Assembly: GCA_017999075.1 (NCBI GenBank)
Contig: JAGOBX010000004.1
Location: forward strand, 1-25,069
Direction: 5' to 3'
From: Candidatus Babelota bacterium
Lineage (GTDB): Bacteria > JAGOBX01
Length of the DNA: 25,069 nucleotides
Under the pieces are notes generated by a model that had not been told where the DNA came from, did not search any database, and worked only from the letters and a program-made list of their open reading frames with translations. Of this stretch, positions 17,301 through 25,069 are shown piece after piece. Every line of letters begins with the position of its first letter. The first letter of the stretch is position 1. The translations under genes and the position numbers were made by a program.

Positions 17301-18137
17301 TATTTCAGTAATTTCAGCTGTCATTGTATCAAAATTTATTTTTTTTATCCGGGCGGTTGTCAATGCAATAGGGTTTGGACGTACCGGAGAACGTGAAGCA
17401 AATATTCCGGTGCGGGGAGCTTTTTCATACGGAGGATTACATTGAACTGCTTTTCTATATTTTTCTTCGTCAAATCTGCTGAACCACCACAAAACTTTTA
17501 TATGCGAAAAATTCTTCAATAATTCTATTTTTTTATTAAATTCTTCATTAAATTTCAACAAAGTTTTACCTGATTCATTATATATGCTTCCAATTTGACT
17601 GATTTCAATTTTTTCATTAAAAGAAATTTCGTGGTTCAACAATTTATCATCAAAATTTTTAATCATACTTTTTTTTTCAAAATCCATTCGCCATTCGCTA
17701 TAAATATTTTCATTTTCAGGCAATTTTTGGTTTTTAAAATTATTATATTTACTGACAAAATCTTTATATGAATTATCTTTTTGAAAAACTGAAACATCTT
17801 CTATTCTGATTCTGTCTTCAATTGGAAAATATGGTTTAATATCAATTATAAAATCACTGTCATCTGCAAAACAATTATCTAATTCTATTAGTCCTTTTTT
17901 TTCGTTAATTCCAATAATTCTGCATACCTGACAATAAATGAGGTTATCATCAAAAAAATCCTGTATATCAGTTTTTTTTAAACAGACATATTTTTTGTTT
18001 TCATTCGGATATGTAAACAAAATAAGATGACTGAATTTATCAAGAAACTTTAAAGCATCAAAAAAATCTTCTTTTATAAAACAATAAACTGAATTTTTTT
18101 TATAAATCTTACCTATAGGATTCAATATAAAATTCAT
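14334..18137 (-). CDS. uvrA: TrmO-like (TsaA) x2 - UvrA ABC ATPase fusion protein
   Basis: This is a 1267-residue fusion. Residues 1-115 resemble a TsaA/TrmO domain (IGKIY start, KFSHLILF, and DIKPYFPIEDR at 99-109) but lack the catalytic core. Residues 178-300 are a second, intact-looking TsaA domain with the S-adenosylmethionine-associated signature PRTGIFASRSPVRPNPIAL (241-259) and IKPYIPCYD. TrmO methylates t6A37 of tRNA. Residues about 371-1267 are UvrA, the damage-recognition ATPase of nucleotide excision repair: Walker A K403 and K978, signatures TLSGGEAQRIRLA (about 815) and TLSGGEAQRIKLA (about 1160), zinc module CYHCG...CKKC (about 574-600), and CEACQGGG with CPEC in the second half. 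Between CPDCG (about 484) and CYHCG there are only about 90 residues against roughly 150 in E. coli UvrA, so the UvrB-binding domain looks reduced, as in UvrA2-type paralogues. A GGAG ribosome binding site sits 9 nt before the ATG. Confidence 0.9.
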   Translation of the reverse strand: MNFILNPIGKIYKKNSVYCFIKEDFFDALKFLDKFSHLILFTYPNENKKYVCLKKTDIQDFFDDNLIYCQVCRIIGINEKKGLIELDNCFADDSDFIIDIKPYFPIEDRIRIEDVSVFQKDNSYKDFVSKYNNFKNQKLPENENIYSEWRMDFEKKSMIKNFDDKLLNHEISFNEKIEISQIGSIYNESGKTLLKFNEEFNKKIELLKNFSHIKVLWWFSRFDEEKYRKAVQCNPPYEKAPRTGIFASRSPVRPNPIALTTARIKKINFDTMTAEITEIDAFDKTPVISIKPYIPCYDRVRHFEVPEWLNHWSEWNYENKKNEINIEEFKNSESDFEKLKNEFFPKIIGTEEKKLDSVNKSEEKHTDNEIVISGCRHHNLKNISLKIPKNKLIVVTGVSGSGKSSLVFDTIYAESQRRFIDSLSTTGRQSFEQFEKPDVDKISGLPPAIAVEQKSINRNPRSTVGTMTEIYDYLRLLYSRIGIRHCPDCGSAVQPKSEYEIINLLFELSIKNKITICYAENDEKIDDIVIGADDAGREFKTKLKEIVRNALIKGRGALGIIVNGKKYILHTRNKCYHCGRIFFDLTSSYFSYNNHEGMCKKCKGLGYTLTVLPELVVSNPEISLLDGASVWYGNLRQQIQNPTGNWWKGEVIALAELMNVNLELPWKDLPAEFKNKALYGSDGEKVIFKYSSARGRKGEITRPVFGAVNNIERMFRDTQGEASRKFYMQFMQNEICSDCRGERLNIEGRLVTVAEIRYPQAAQMSIRNLMNWTAGLQENLEQEHYKISEDIIAELFRRLKQLCEIGVNYLTLDRTAPTLSGGEAQRIRLASQLNCGLTDLLYVLDEPSIGLHPSDHHLLINTMKNIRDSGNSVLVVEHDIETMKEADWLIEIGPEAGENGGHIVEYGTPAHIIQNKNSVTGKYLSGLLTVKSSVSRNFNNEQKYLKLYNCRLNNLKNINVFFPLGKFICVTGVSGCGKSSLVSKTLAPALDAYFFGGYKYNTDIDKIEGQEHIDKIITVTQAPIGRTPRSNPATYIELFDLIRKEFSKTEDAIKMKLPENYFSFNSKGGRCEACQGGGRKNIEMHFMNDIWIECPECRGKRFNTEILEVKYRGNTIADVLEMDAHQAMNLFKGNRKIEKILKVVIEVGLGYLKLGQNSVTLSGGEAQRIKLAKELCKNDTGKTLYLLDEPTTGLHSADIQKLLDLLIKLTQKGNTVIVIEHNIDLIKNAEWVIDLGPGSGDDGGKIVEQGTPEKIRKCRESKTGQYL

Positions 18138-18653
18138 AACAAAAATCTCCAGATTTCAAATATTTTAATCCACTGATTCAAAAAATTCTAAAACTGTTCA
18201 TTGACAATTTACAAAAATAACATTTTCATGCGGCGTAAAATATTTATTGAATGTATTACAAAACGATTGGGTTGAATAAATTAGTGTTAACTTTAAAATC
18301 ATGTTTAAATTGTACAATTTTTGTATTTTAAGTCAACAGAATTAAGTTTTAAAATCTCAATATTCCATATTTAGGATTAAAAAACAAAAAACTCGAGATA
18401 TTCAATAAAGATGACTATGCGGTCAACAAACACTTACGGAAAATAATTCAGGAAATGATTTTTATTATTTTTATAATTGTTTTACTATTCATTTATTGCC
18501 ATAAGTAAAAAATTCAAAAAAAAGTTTCTGAACATTACCGAATTTATAATATTAAGCTATACAAAATTATATAATTTTCATATTGACACAATCATTTATT
18601 TATATTAAAATTTTAAAAATATATAATTTATATAAAAAATATCATTATAATTT
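18138..18653. other. Divergent intergenic region between the UvrA fusion and the cyclase operon
   Basis: This is 516 bp of non-coding AT-rich DNA between two divergent genes. The cyclase promoter lies at 18583-18611. On the minus side a weak TTGTAA, 18 nt, TAGAAT candidate precedes the UvrA fusion gene at about 18180-18210. I found no small gene with a ribosome binding site, no tRNA and no strong inverted repeat. Confidence 0.5.
18583..18611 (+). promoter_or_regulatory. Sigma-70 promoter of the tandem cyclase operon
   Basis: TTGACA (18583-18588), 17 nt and TAAAAT (18606-18611): perfect -35, -10 matching 5 of 6, optimal spacing. The ATG is at 18654, so the leader would be about 36 nt. No Shine-Dalgarno sequence is visible in it. 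Confidence 0.6.
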
Positions 18654-21600
18654 ATGGCTAAAAAAACTGTAATAAAAAAATCAATTATAACTGGACTAAT
18701 AATAAGTTTAATAGCCTGCATATTTTGTTTAGTAATTGACAATCTTGCATTATTAAAAAGAATAGAATTAAAATCTCTTGATTTAAGATTCAAACTTAGA
18801 CCTCAAATCAAGATGCAACAGGATTTAGGGTTTCTTGATTATGATGATCCATCAATTGATTTATTCGGATTATGGCCTTGGAACCGCAACAGACAGGTTG
18901 CTTTAGTTGATACATTAAAATTTTACAACTCAAAAGCTGCCGGATATGATGTTTTTTTTACTGAAAAAAGCAACATAGTTTTTACTCCTGACTATTTAAC
19001 AACTTTAATAGAATCACCCGCAAGATATTACAGCCAATTTATGATAGAAAGCACTCCAAATTCAAATCTTGCAAAATATAATTCAGTTTTCTCACAAGCA
19101 GAACAAAAAAATTTAATGTTGAAAACACTTGATTTATCTTACAAAAATTATGATTTAGATTTAGAACAGTCTTTTGCAAAAGCTAAAAACATATTTCTTG
19201 CGCAATTTATGGAAATGCCGAGCGAAGATGTACTTCTTCCTCCAAAAAAAGGGATTGCCGAAAAAACAAAATATCATCTAAAAAAAATATTATCAAAAAT
19301 TCCTTTACTCAACAAATTCGTCAAATCTGATAATGATGAGTCACTCATATTTGATGAAATTCAGAAAACAGTAAAAAAACGAAGAATGAACTATACCGAT
19401 GAAAAAAAACTTGCTTTAGAAGAATTAGAAAAAACCATCAATACAGATACTTCAGTTCAATTTAAAGATATTTATAAAAAACATTTATTTAAAACAGTTG
19501 ATATCGGAGCTCCATTATACAGGTTCATTAAAGCTTCTGCAGGAATTGGATTTGCCCAAATAGTTGAAGATATGGATTATACTGTGCGTTTATTTCCAGC
19601 ATTTTTATATTTTGACCGGCACATTCATCCTGCGCTTACTTTAAAAATGGCGTCCTATCTTCTTGACTTTAATATGAACGATATTATTGTAAAGCCAAGC
19701 GAATATATTTTAATAAAAAACGCCCTTGAATACGGTACAAATAAACGAAGCGATTTCAAAATACCGATTGATGACAAATGTCAGTTGTTAATGAACTGGG
19801 CTGGAGAATTTGACAACACTTATTTTCATTATTCATTCAAAACAATTGCTTTATATTACGCTTACATTAAATGCAAACAAATAGTTTCATATTATCCTGA
19901 CAATCCTGAATTTTTAGATTTAGCTTTCAACAAACTCAAAAATTATCTTGTAAATGAACAGCTTGTCGAATCTAAACTTATTGAAAAAATTGCCGGCACA
20001 ATCGCCATTGCAAAATGTTATGAATCTGAAATCGTTAGAAGTAAAATTTCTGATATTGAAACATTAAAAAACAATTTAAAAATCGAATCATTAAAACCAT
20101 ATTTTGACGAAGCTTTTTATTCAACGAAAATAGGAAACGAAATAGCAAAACAGTTCGAATTAAACCAAAACTTGAATTATAAAGATTTTATAAAATCAAT
20201 TGATTATAATTTCGATCAGGAATACATCAAAGAAATATTTGATAATATTGAATGGTTTGCAAAAAAAAACAGATTAAATGATATAAAACCTTTTTGTTTT
20301 CCTGAAAAACAAACTATTAAAGTTTTCGGCAAACCAATTAAAGTATCTCCCACTTATCTTGAAAATAAAATTTTTATGATTGGACTTACAGGAATAGGAA
20401 CAATAGATTTGAATCCTATGCCTTTCGAGCAAAGTTGTCCTATGGTTGCTTTGCACACTAATGCCATAAATATGTTTCTTACCAGGCAAGCATTAAGTTT
20501 TCCTCCTGAATGGTACAAATATGTTTCAACAATATTTTTGGTGGTGTTAATCGGTTTGCTGTCTGTATTTTTATCTGCCACTAAAGGACTTATTGTATCA
20601 ATATTTATAAGTTTAATTTATACATTAGCAGTATGGTTATACTGGACTAAATCCGGAGTATGGCTGAATTTCGTAACACCTCTTTTGTCAATATATATTT
20701 CTTATCTAATAACTGCAATTTATAAATTCATTCAATCTACTGCAGAAAGAAAAAAAATAAGAAACATATTTTCTACAATGGTTTCTCCTGCTGTATTAAA
20801 AGTTATGGAAGATAATCCTGATTTACTTTCATTGACAGGTGAAAGAAAAGCTGCTACTACAGCATTTTCAATGGTATTCGGGTTCAATAAAGTAACAAGT
20901 TCAGTTGCTCCTGATTATCTAAGTAAAATATTAAGTGTATATCTTACACCTACCAGCGAAATCATAATGGATTATGACGGTTACATAGATAAATATGAAG
21001 GGCATATAATAATGGCTGATTACGGAGTTCCGCTTGACGATCCGGGCAATGCCTGGAAATGCGCATATTCAAGCGTAGAACAACAGCTTGATATTGCAGC
21101 ATTCAGATATTATGTTTATGTTAATTACGGCGTCAAAGTCACAACAATGCTTGGATATAATTTCGGATATGTCTCTGCTGGAAACATGGGTTCTGAAAAA
21201 AAAATGCAGTATACTGTTATGGGAGACGCTGTAAATGTTGGCGCAAGATTTATGCCTGCAAACCTTATTTATAATACCAGAGTAATTACAGGAGGTTCTA
21301 CGTACTACAAAATAAAAGATTTCGCAGAGCTCAGAAAACTCGACAGACTTTTATTAAAAGGAAAAACAACTCCAACTGAAATTTACGAAACTCTTGGATG
21401 GAATAAAGACAAATATATTGAATTGCTTGGACACAAACCAGTTCCGGAATCTTTGCGTACAAGATGGAAATTCGCGCCTGGAGGTAAAGTATTCGGATAC
21501 TTCAACTTTTGGAAACAGGCCGAAAAAGATTTTACTCACCCTATGATTTCAAAAATTTCAAAATTTTTCGAAAATCAACTTATTTCAAATGCTACCAGAA

Positions 21601-22274
21601 TTGAAAATGCGAATAAAATATTCTTTTTAGAACTAATTGATGAAATCAATAAAGTTATAAAAAGTTATGGGATAGATAACCCCATCATAAGAAAAGACAG
21701 TCACGATACACTTCTTGAAGACTGGTTGAATAAAATAGTTCTGCCTGTGCTTGACAAATTAAGGACAGATTCTGAAAAAATGCAGGAATTTCACAATATT
21801 CAACTTTTAGAAAATAAAATTTTAATGTTTAAAAAGAAACTTGAATTAAAAGATAATGTCGATGACCTGATTTTATTTTCGTTTGATCATATCAAAGAAT
21901 TTATAATAAACAACAAAAATAATGAAACTATTGAAACAATAAATGCAAATGAATCTCAGTTGGAACTTCAGTATCAAACTGCTGTGGAATCCCTTATTTC
22001 TGAAATATCTGTAAATCCTATGGATTACAGATTAATGATGGCAGAAATAGGAAGTATTACAGATTCTCTACGGAAAGTCAGAGACTTATACGAAGATTCT
22101 ATTCAAAAATACTGGAATAGACAATGGGATGATGCAATATCAGGTTTTTCGAAATGCGTTGAAATTATTCCTGATGATCCGGCTTCGTTATGTCTGCTCG
22201 AAAGGGTTAAATATATGAAAGATAACCCGCCAGCAGATAACTGGCAGGGTGAATTTATTCAAACGAAAAAATAA
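18654..22274 (+). CDS. CHASE2-TM-class III cyclase homologue lacking both metal Asp (C2-like half)
   Basis: This is a 1206-residue membrane protein. A transmembrane helix (about 12-33) is followed by an extracytoplasmic CHASE2 domain (FGLWPWNRNRQ near 71-81; FMIGLTGIGTIDLNPMPFE near 575), with a long insertion. A cluster of hydrophobic helices (about 623-695) comes next, then a transducer motif (RNIFSTMVSPAVLKVMED) and a class III cyclase domain (about 732-900). The first metal Asp is Met740 (AFSMVFGFN) and the second is His784 (KYEGHIIMA), so it cannot bind catalytic magnesium. It keeps Lys780, Thr854 (class IIIb type), Asn861 and Arg865 (AVNVGAR), the substrate and transition-state side. 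About 300 more residues follow, ending in a TPR-like unit (RQWDDAISGFSKCVEIIPDD). It most likely works as the C2-like partner of the next gene, 23 nt downstream; alternatively it is a regulatory pseudocyclase. Confidence 0.88.
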   Translation: MAKKTVIKKSIITGLIISLIACIFCLVIDNLALLKRIELKSLDLRFKLRPQIKMQQDLGFLDYDDPSIDLFGLWPWNRNRQVALVDTLKFYNSKAAGYDVFFTEKSNIVFTPDYLTTLIESPARYYSQFMIESTPNSNLAKYNSVFSQAEQKNLMLKTLDLSYKNYDLDLEQSFAKAKNIFLAQFMEMPSEDVLLPPKKGIAEKTKYHLKKILSKIPLLNKFVKSDNDESLIFDEIQKTVKKRRMNYTDEKKLALEELEKTINTDTSVQFKDIYKKHLFKTVDIGAPLYRFIKASAGIGFAQIVEDMDYTVRLFPAFLYFDRHIHPALTLKMASYLLDFNMNDIIVKPSEYILIKNALEYGTNKRSDFKIPIDDKCQLLMNWAGEFDNTYFHYSFKTIALYYAYIKCKQIVSYYPDNPEFLDLAFNKLKNYLVNEQLVESKLIEKIAGTIAIAKCYESEIVRSKISDIETLKNNLKIESLKPYFDEAFYSTKIGNEIAKQFELNQNLNYKDFIKSIDYNFDQEYIKEIFDNIEWFAKKNRLNDIKPFCFPEKQTIKVFGKPIKVSPTYLENKIFMIGLTGIGTIDLNPMPFEQSCPMVALHTNAINMFLTRQALSFPPEWYKYVSTIFLVVLIGLLSVFLSATKGLIVSIFISLIYTLAVWLYWTKSGVWLNFVTPLLSIYISYLITAIYKFIQSTAERKKIRNIFSTMVSPAVLKVMEDNPDLLSLTGERKAATTAFSMVFGFNKVTSSVAPDYLSKILSVYLTPTSEIIMDYDGYIDKYEGHIIMADYGVPLDDPGNAWKCAYSSVEQQLDIAAFRYYVYVNYGVKVTTMLGYNFGYVSAGNMGSEKKMQYTVMGDAVNVGARFMPANLIYNTRVITGGSTYYKIKDFAELRKLDRLLLKGKTTPTEIYETLGWNKDKYIELLGHKPVPESLRTRWKFAPGGKVFGYFNFWKQAEKDFTHPMISKISKFFENQLISNATRIENANKIFFLELIDEINKVIKSYGIDNPIIRKDSHDTLLEDWLNKIVLPVLDKLRTDSEKMQEFHNIQLLENKILMFKKKLELKDNVDDLILFSFDHIKEFIINNKNNETIETINANESQLELQYQTAVESLISEISVNPMDYRLMMAEIGSITDSLRKVRDLYEDSIQKYWNRQWDDAISGFSKCVEIIPDDPASLCLLERVKYMKDNPPADNWQGEFIQTKK

Positions 22275-22297
22275 TTGATTACGGGATTCTGAAAATT

Positions 22298-25069
22298 ATG
22301 GCTACAAAAAAACAAGTAAAACTGAAAACCTTGATTCTTAAAACTCTATATATAACCGCTTCTGTTTTTTTACTGATTCTAATACTTGATTTTTTCGGTT
22401 TTTTTTCATCTCTTGAATTTTTAACTATTGACGCAAGATATACAAAAAGACTTCTGAAAAAAACTAAAATTTCAGATAAAATAGTTACAATAATAATAGA
22501 CGATGACGCTATAGAAAAAGTGGGAAGATGGCCGTGGTCTTGGGAAAAATTGAAAATGATAGTGGAAACAGCTGACTATTATTCTGCAAAATTCTGCGCT
22601 TTCATAGATTTAAATTTCAACAAGGAAAGCGAAGTGTATTTCAGCGAAGAAGGTTCAGCAAATTCGAAATCAATAATAACAAATTATATTATGCAGGATT
22701 CAAATGATACTCAAACTATACTTGGCGCTATTGAAAATAAAAATAAAGAAATGATCAGCGCAATTAATAAATATAAAAACATATTTTTATGCAGCAATTT
22801 TTATATACCTGAAATCAAATTAAATACCAAACAATTTAGCGCTTTGACTGAAATTAAAAAAAAAGATATAATGATTGACCGGCTGGATAATATTTCTTCA
22901 ATGAAAAAATATATAATTCCTAACACTGAAAATAAAACCAAATTAACAACTGCAATTGATTTTATCCCTCCATTAAAAAATCTAAATGAAATAGTTAAAG
23001 GGGTCGGATATAACCGGATATTTCCAGATGCAGACGGAAGAGTCAGACATTATTCTATGGCCGCAAATTATGACGGGAATGTTTATCCTTCTTTAGTAAC
23101 AAGTTTAGCCGCAGGTTATTATAAATGTCCTCTTGATAAAATCAGAATTATTCCAGGAAAATATATTGAATTACAAGAAGGGGATACTTCTATATCCAAA
23201 TTCCCTTTACAAATACCAATAAATGAAAAAGGTATGATGACTATAAATTGGGCTGGAACTTACAAGGAAACATTTAAACATTTACCCTATAATTTAATAG
23301 CATATCATTATTCATTTATAAAAGGAAAACAATATTTAAGCAATTATAAGGATGCCTGGAATATGCCAGGCTTCAGCCCTGATATTGTGTACACAAACTT
23401 AAATTCAGAACTTATTAAGGCAGGTTTGGTTACACCTTCTTCAGCCGAATCAATATCTCTTTCATTGTTTATAGCATGGCTTATGGATTATTTTAATTCT
23501 AATGGCGCGGATTATATGACTTTCATATCTCAAATGGCTGCCATGGGTCTTGAAGATACTACAACAATAAAAAATATGTGGATTCAAATAGATTTTAATA
23601 ATAAACTTTTTGCAAGGTTAAATGAAACCAGGAAAATACCTGATTTTTCCGAGTTTATAAAAGAACTCGGCCTTAAAGAATATGAAAAAGAATTATTTAT
23701 TCGCGAAGGTTACAGGCAAACAATATTCTTTTTCCTTAAAGGCATGATAGATACAGTCAGGCCCTTATATTTTCCTGAACCATCAAATTTAAAAATCGGA
23801 TTGAAAAATGAGTACATTTCTCTGCTTGAACTTTCGGATAAATTTATTTTTACTGGACTTACTGCAACAGGACTTGCATCATTCAATCCTACTCCTTTTG
23901 AAAACAGATATATGATGTTAGGTTTGACTCCTAATGCTTTCAATACAATTATAACAAATCAATTTTTAAAATTCATAAATCCGTTTTTTTCATATTTACT
24001 ATTGATTATAATAATGATTTTTATTTCGTTTTTAACATTAAAATCTTCTTTAACAGGCACTATAGTATCAATAATTTTATTTGTATTATATCCTTTTACA
24101 GCATGGATTTGTTTTGAATACGGCCTTATTATTCCTATTATATTCGTTGAAGCAAGCATTCTATTATGTTATTTCGGAGCTCTTACTTATAAATACATTG
24201 AACTTCAACGTGAACGAAAAAAAGTACGCGATATGTTTTCAACAATGGTGTCTCCTGAAGTCTTAAAAATTATAGAAGAAAACCCTGATAAATTCAATAT
24301 TTCAGGCGACCTTAGAGAAGCTACTATGTTTTCTTCAGACGTATCAGGTTTTACTACGATTTCAGAAGGAGTTACGGCTCAGGAACTCGCTAATATTCTC
24401 AATATATATCTAACTCCTATGAGTAACATTATAATGAAATATAACGGCTATATTGATAAATATGAAGGAGATGCTATAAAAGCAGATTTCGGAGTACTTC
24501 CTCTTCAGACAAGTTCAAACTGGGAACTTGATAAAGAACATCATTGGAAATGCTGCTATGCAGCTCTTGAACAACAGGAAGAATTAAGTGTCATTCAAAG
24601 AATGATTCAAATAAAATTCGGAGTTAAAATCTCGGCTCGTATTGGAGTAAACACCGGAGTTGTCTCTGCCGGAAATATGGGTTCTGAAAAAAAAAGACAA
24701 TTCTCTGTCATGGGGGCTGCAGTTACTCTTGCAGAAGAACTTGAACCTGTAAACAAATTATTTGAATCATGGATAGCAATAGGCCCTGAAACTTATAAGA
24801 AAGCTGAAAAATACATAGAAACACGATTGTTGAATTATCTTGAATTTCATGAAGGCGAACCTCTTCTTCCTGTTTATGAATTATTGGGGTGGAATATTGA
24901 TAAATTTATGGAATATTGGAAAGATAAACCTGCTCCATCTCTAATCCTTGAAGGTATAAGAAAAATGCCGCCAGAAAAAATTCTCGGATATTATCATTAT
25001 TACAGCAATAAAAAACTGGATGATACTGATTTTATAATTCAAATAAAAAAATTCTTTACAGATTTGTCT
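22298..25069 (+). CDS. CHASE2-TM-class III cyclase, metal-binding half (C1-like), cut by the window end
   Basis: This reading frame is open for 924 codons from the ATG at 22298 to the window edge, so the C-terminus is missing. An N-terminal transmembrane helix (about 13-32) is followed by CHASE2 (IIDDDAIEKVGRWPWSWEKL at about 65-84), membrane helices (about 560-632), the transducer motif (RDMFSTMVSPEVLKIIEE) and a class III cyclase domain (about 670-840). Both metal Asp are present: Asp681 (SSDVSGFT) and Asp725 (KYEGDAIKA), with Lys721. The transition-state Asn and Arg are replaced by Thr810 and Glu814 (AAVTLAEELE), and the Thr position is Ser803. It is therefore complementary to the protein encoded 23 nt upstream, with which it also shares an insertion in CHASE2 (NWAGTYKETFKHL region). 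It would make cAMP (or another cyclic nucleotide) only as a heterodimer. No good ribosome binding site is visible; coupling to the upstream gene is likely. Confidence 0.88.
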   Translation, partial: MATKKQVKLKTLILKTLYITASVFLLILILDFFGFFSSLEFLTIDARYTKRLLKKTKISDKIVTIIIDDDAIEKVGRWPWSWEKLKMIVETADYYSAKFCAFIDLNFNKESEVYFSEEGSANSKSIITNYIMQDSNDTQTILGAIENKNKEMISAINKYKNIFLCSNFYIPEIKLNTKQFSALTEIKKKDIMIDRLDNISSMKKYIIPNTENKTKLTTAIDFIPPLKNLNEIVKGVGYNRIFPDADGRVRHYSMAANYDGNVYPSLVTSLAAGYYKCPLDKIRIIPGKYIELQEGDTSISKFPLQIPINEKGMMTINWAGTYKETFKHLPYNLIAYHYSFIKGKQYLSNYKDAWNMPGFSPDIVYTNLNSELIKAGLVTPSSAESISLSLFIAWLMDYFNSNGADYMTFISQMAAMGLEDTTTIKNMWIQIDFNNKLFARLNETRKIPDFSEFIKELGLKEYEKELFIREGYRQTIFFFLKGMIDTVRPLYFPEPSNLKIGLKNEYISLLELSDKFIFTGLTATGLASFNPTPFENRYMMLGLTPNAFNTIITNQFLKFINPFFSYLLLIIIMIFISFLTLKSSLTGTIVSIILFVLYPFTAWICFEYGLIIPIIFVEASILLCYFGALTYKYIELQRERKKVRDMFSTMVSPEVLKIIEENPDKFNISGDLREATMFSSDVSGFTTISEGVTAQELANILNIYLTPMSNIIMKYNGYIDKYEGDAIKADFGVLPLQTSSNWELDKEHHWKCCYAALEQQEELSVIQRMIQIKFGVKISARIGVNTGVVSAGNMGSEKKRQFSVMGAAVTLAEELEPVNKLFESWIAIGPETYKKAEKYIETRLLNYLEFHEGEPLLPVYELLGWNIDKFMEYWKDKPAPSLILEGIRKMPPEKILGYYHYYSNKKLDDTDFIIQIKKFFTDLS

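Overview
The window is about 25 kb of very AT-rich DNA (roughly 70% A+T by eye), densely coding, with no rRNA, tRNA, CRISPR array or recognisable insertion sequence. It looks like a chromosomal segment of a flagellated diderm (Gram-negative) bacterium. It encodes both the L-ring (FlgH) and P-ring (FlgI) proteins, which spirochaetes and Gram-positives lack, and a system II (ResB/CcsA) cytochrome c maturation pair. The species cannot be fixed from sequence alone. An uncultured deep-branching phylum is plausible, but that is a guess.

Layout, left to right. (1) 261-4675, plus strand: a three-gene signalling operon. It holds a membrane histidine kinase with a periplasmic solute-binding sensor, a stand-alone Rcp1-type receiver, and a REC-PAS-kinase-REC hybrid. 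None has a DNA-binding output domain. A consensus sigma-70 promoter lies immediately before the first ATG. (2) 4676-5037: a convergent intergenic region with two perfect hairpins. (3) 10028-5038, minus strand: a flagellar rod/ring operon flgF-flgG-flgA-flgH-flgI-flgJ, preceded by a very good sigma-28 (FliA) promoter. (4) 11966-10461, minus: a fusion of an RsbW-like ATPase, a GNAT acetyltransferase and a C-terminal domain. (5) 14146-12250, minus: resB and ccsA, overlapping by 20 nt. (6) 18137-14334, minus: a 1267-residue fusion of two TrmO/TsaA-like domains (the first degenerate) to a UvrA-type ABC ATPase whose UvrB-binding region looks shortened. (7) 18654 to the right edge, plus: two tandem CHASE2-transmembrane-class III nucleotide cyclase genes, the second cut by the window end.

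The most striking observation is in the cyclase pair. Read against the class III catalytic residues, the first protein has lost both metal-binding Asp (Met740, His784) but keeps the substrate and transition-state set (Lys780, Thr854, Asn861, Arg865). The second keeps both metal Asp (Asp681, Asp725) but has lost the transition-state Asn and Arg (Thr810, Glu814). Class III sites form across the dimer interface, so the two are exactly complementary. This predicts an obligate heterodimeric transmembrane cyclase with one catalytic centre, a bacterial two-gene counterpart of the mammalian C1/C2 arrangement. Both proteins share the same CHASE2 layout and a similar insertion, which suggests tandem duplication followed by division of the active site. 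A related theme of one degenerate and one intact copy appears in the two TrmO-like domains of the UvrA fusion.
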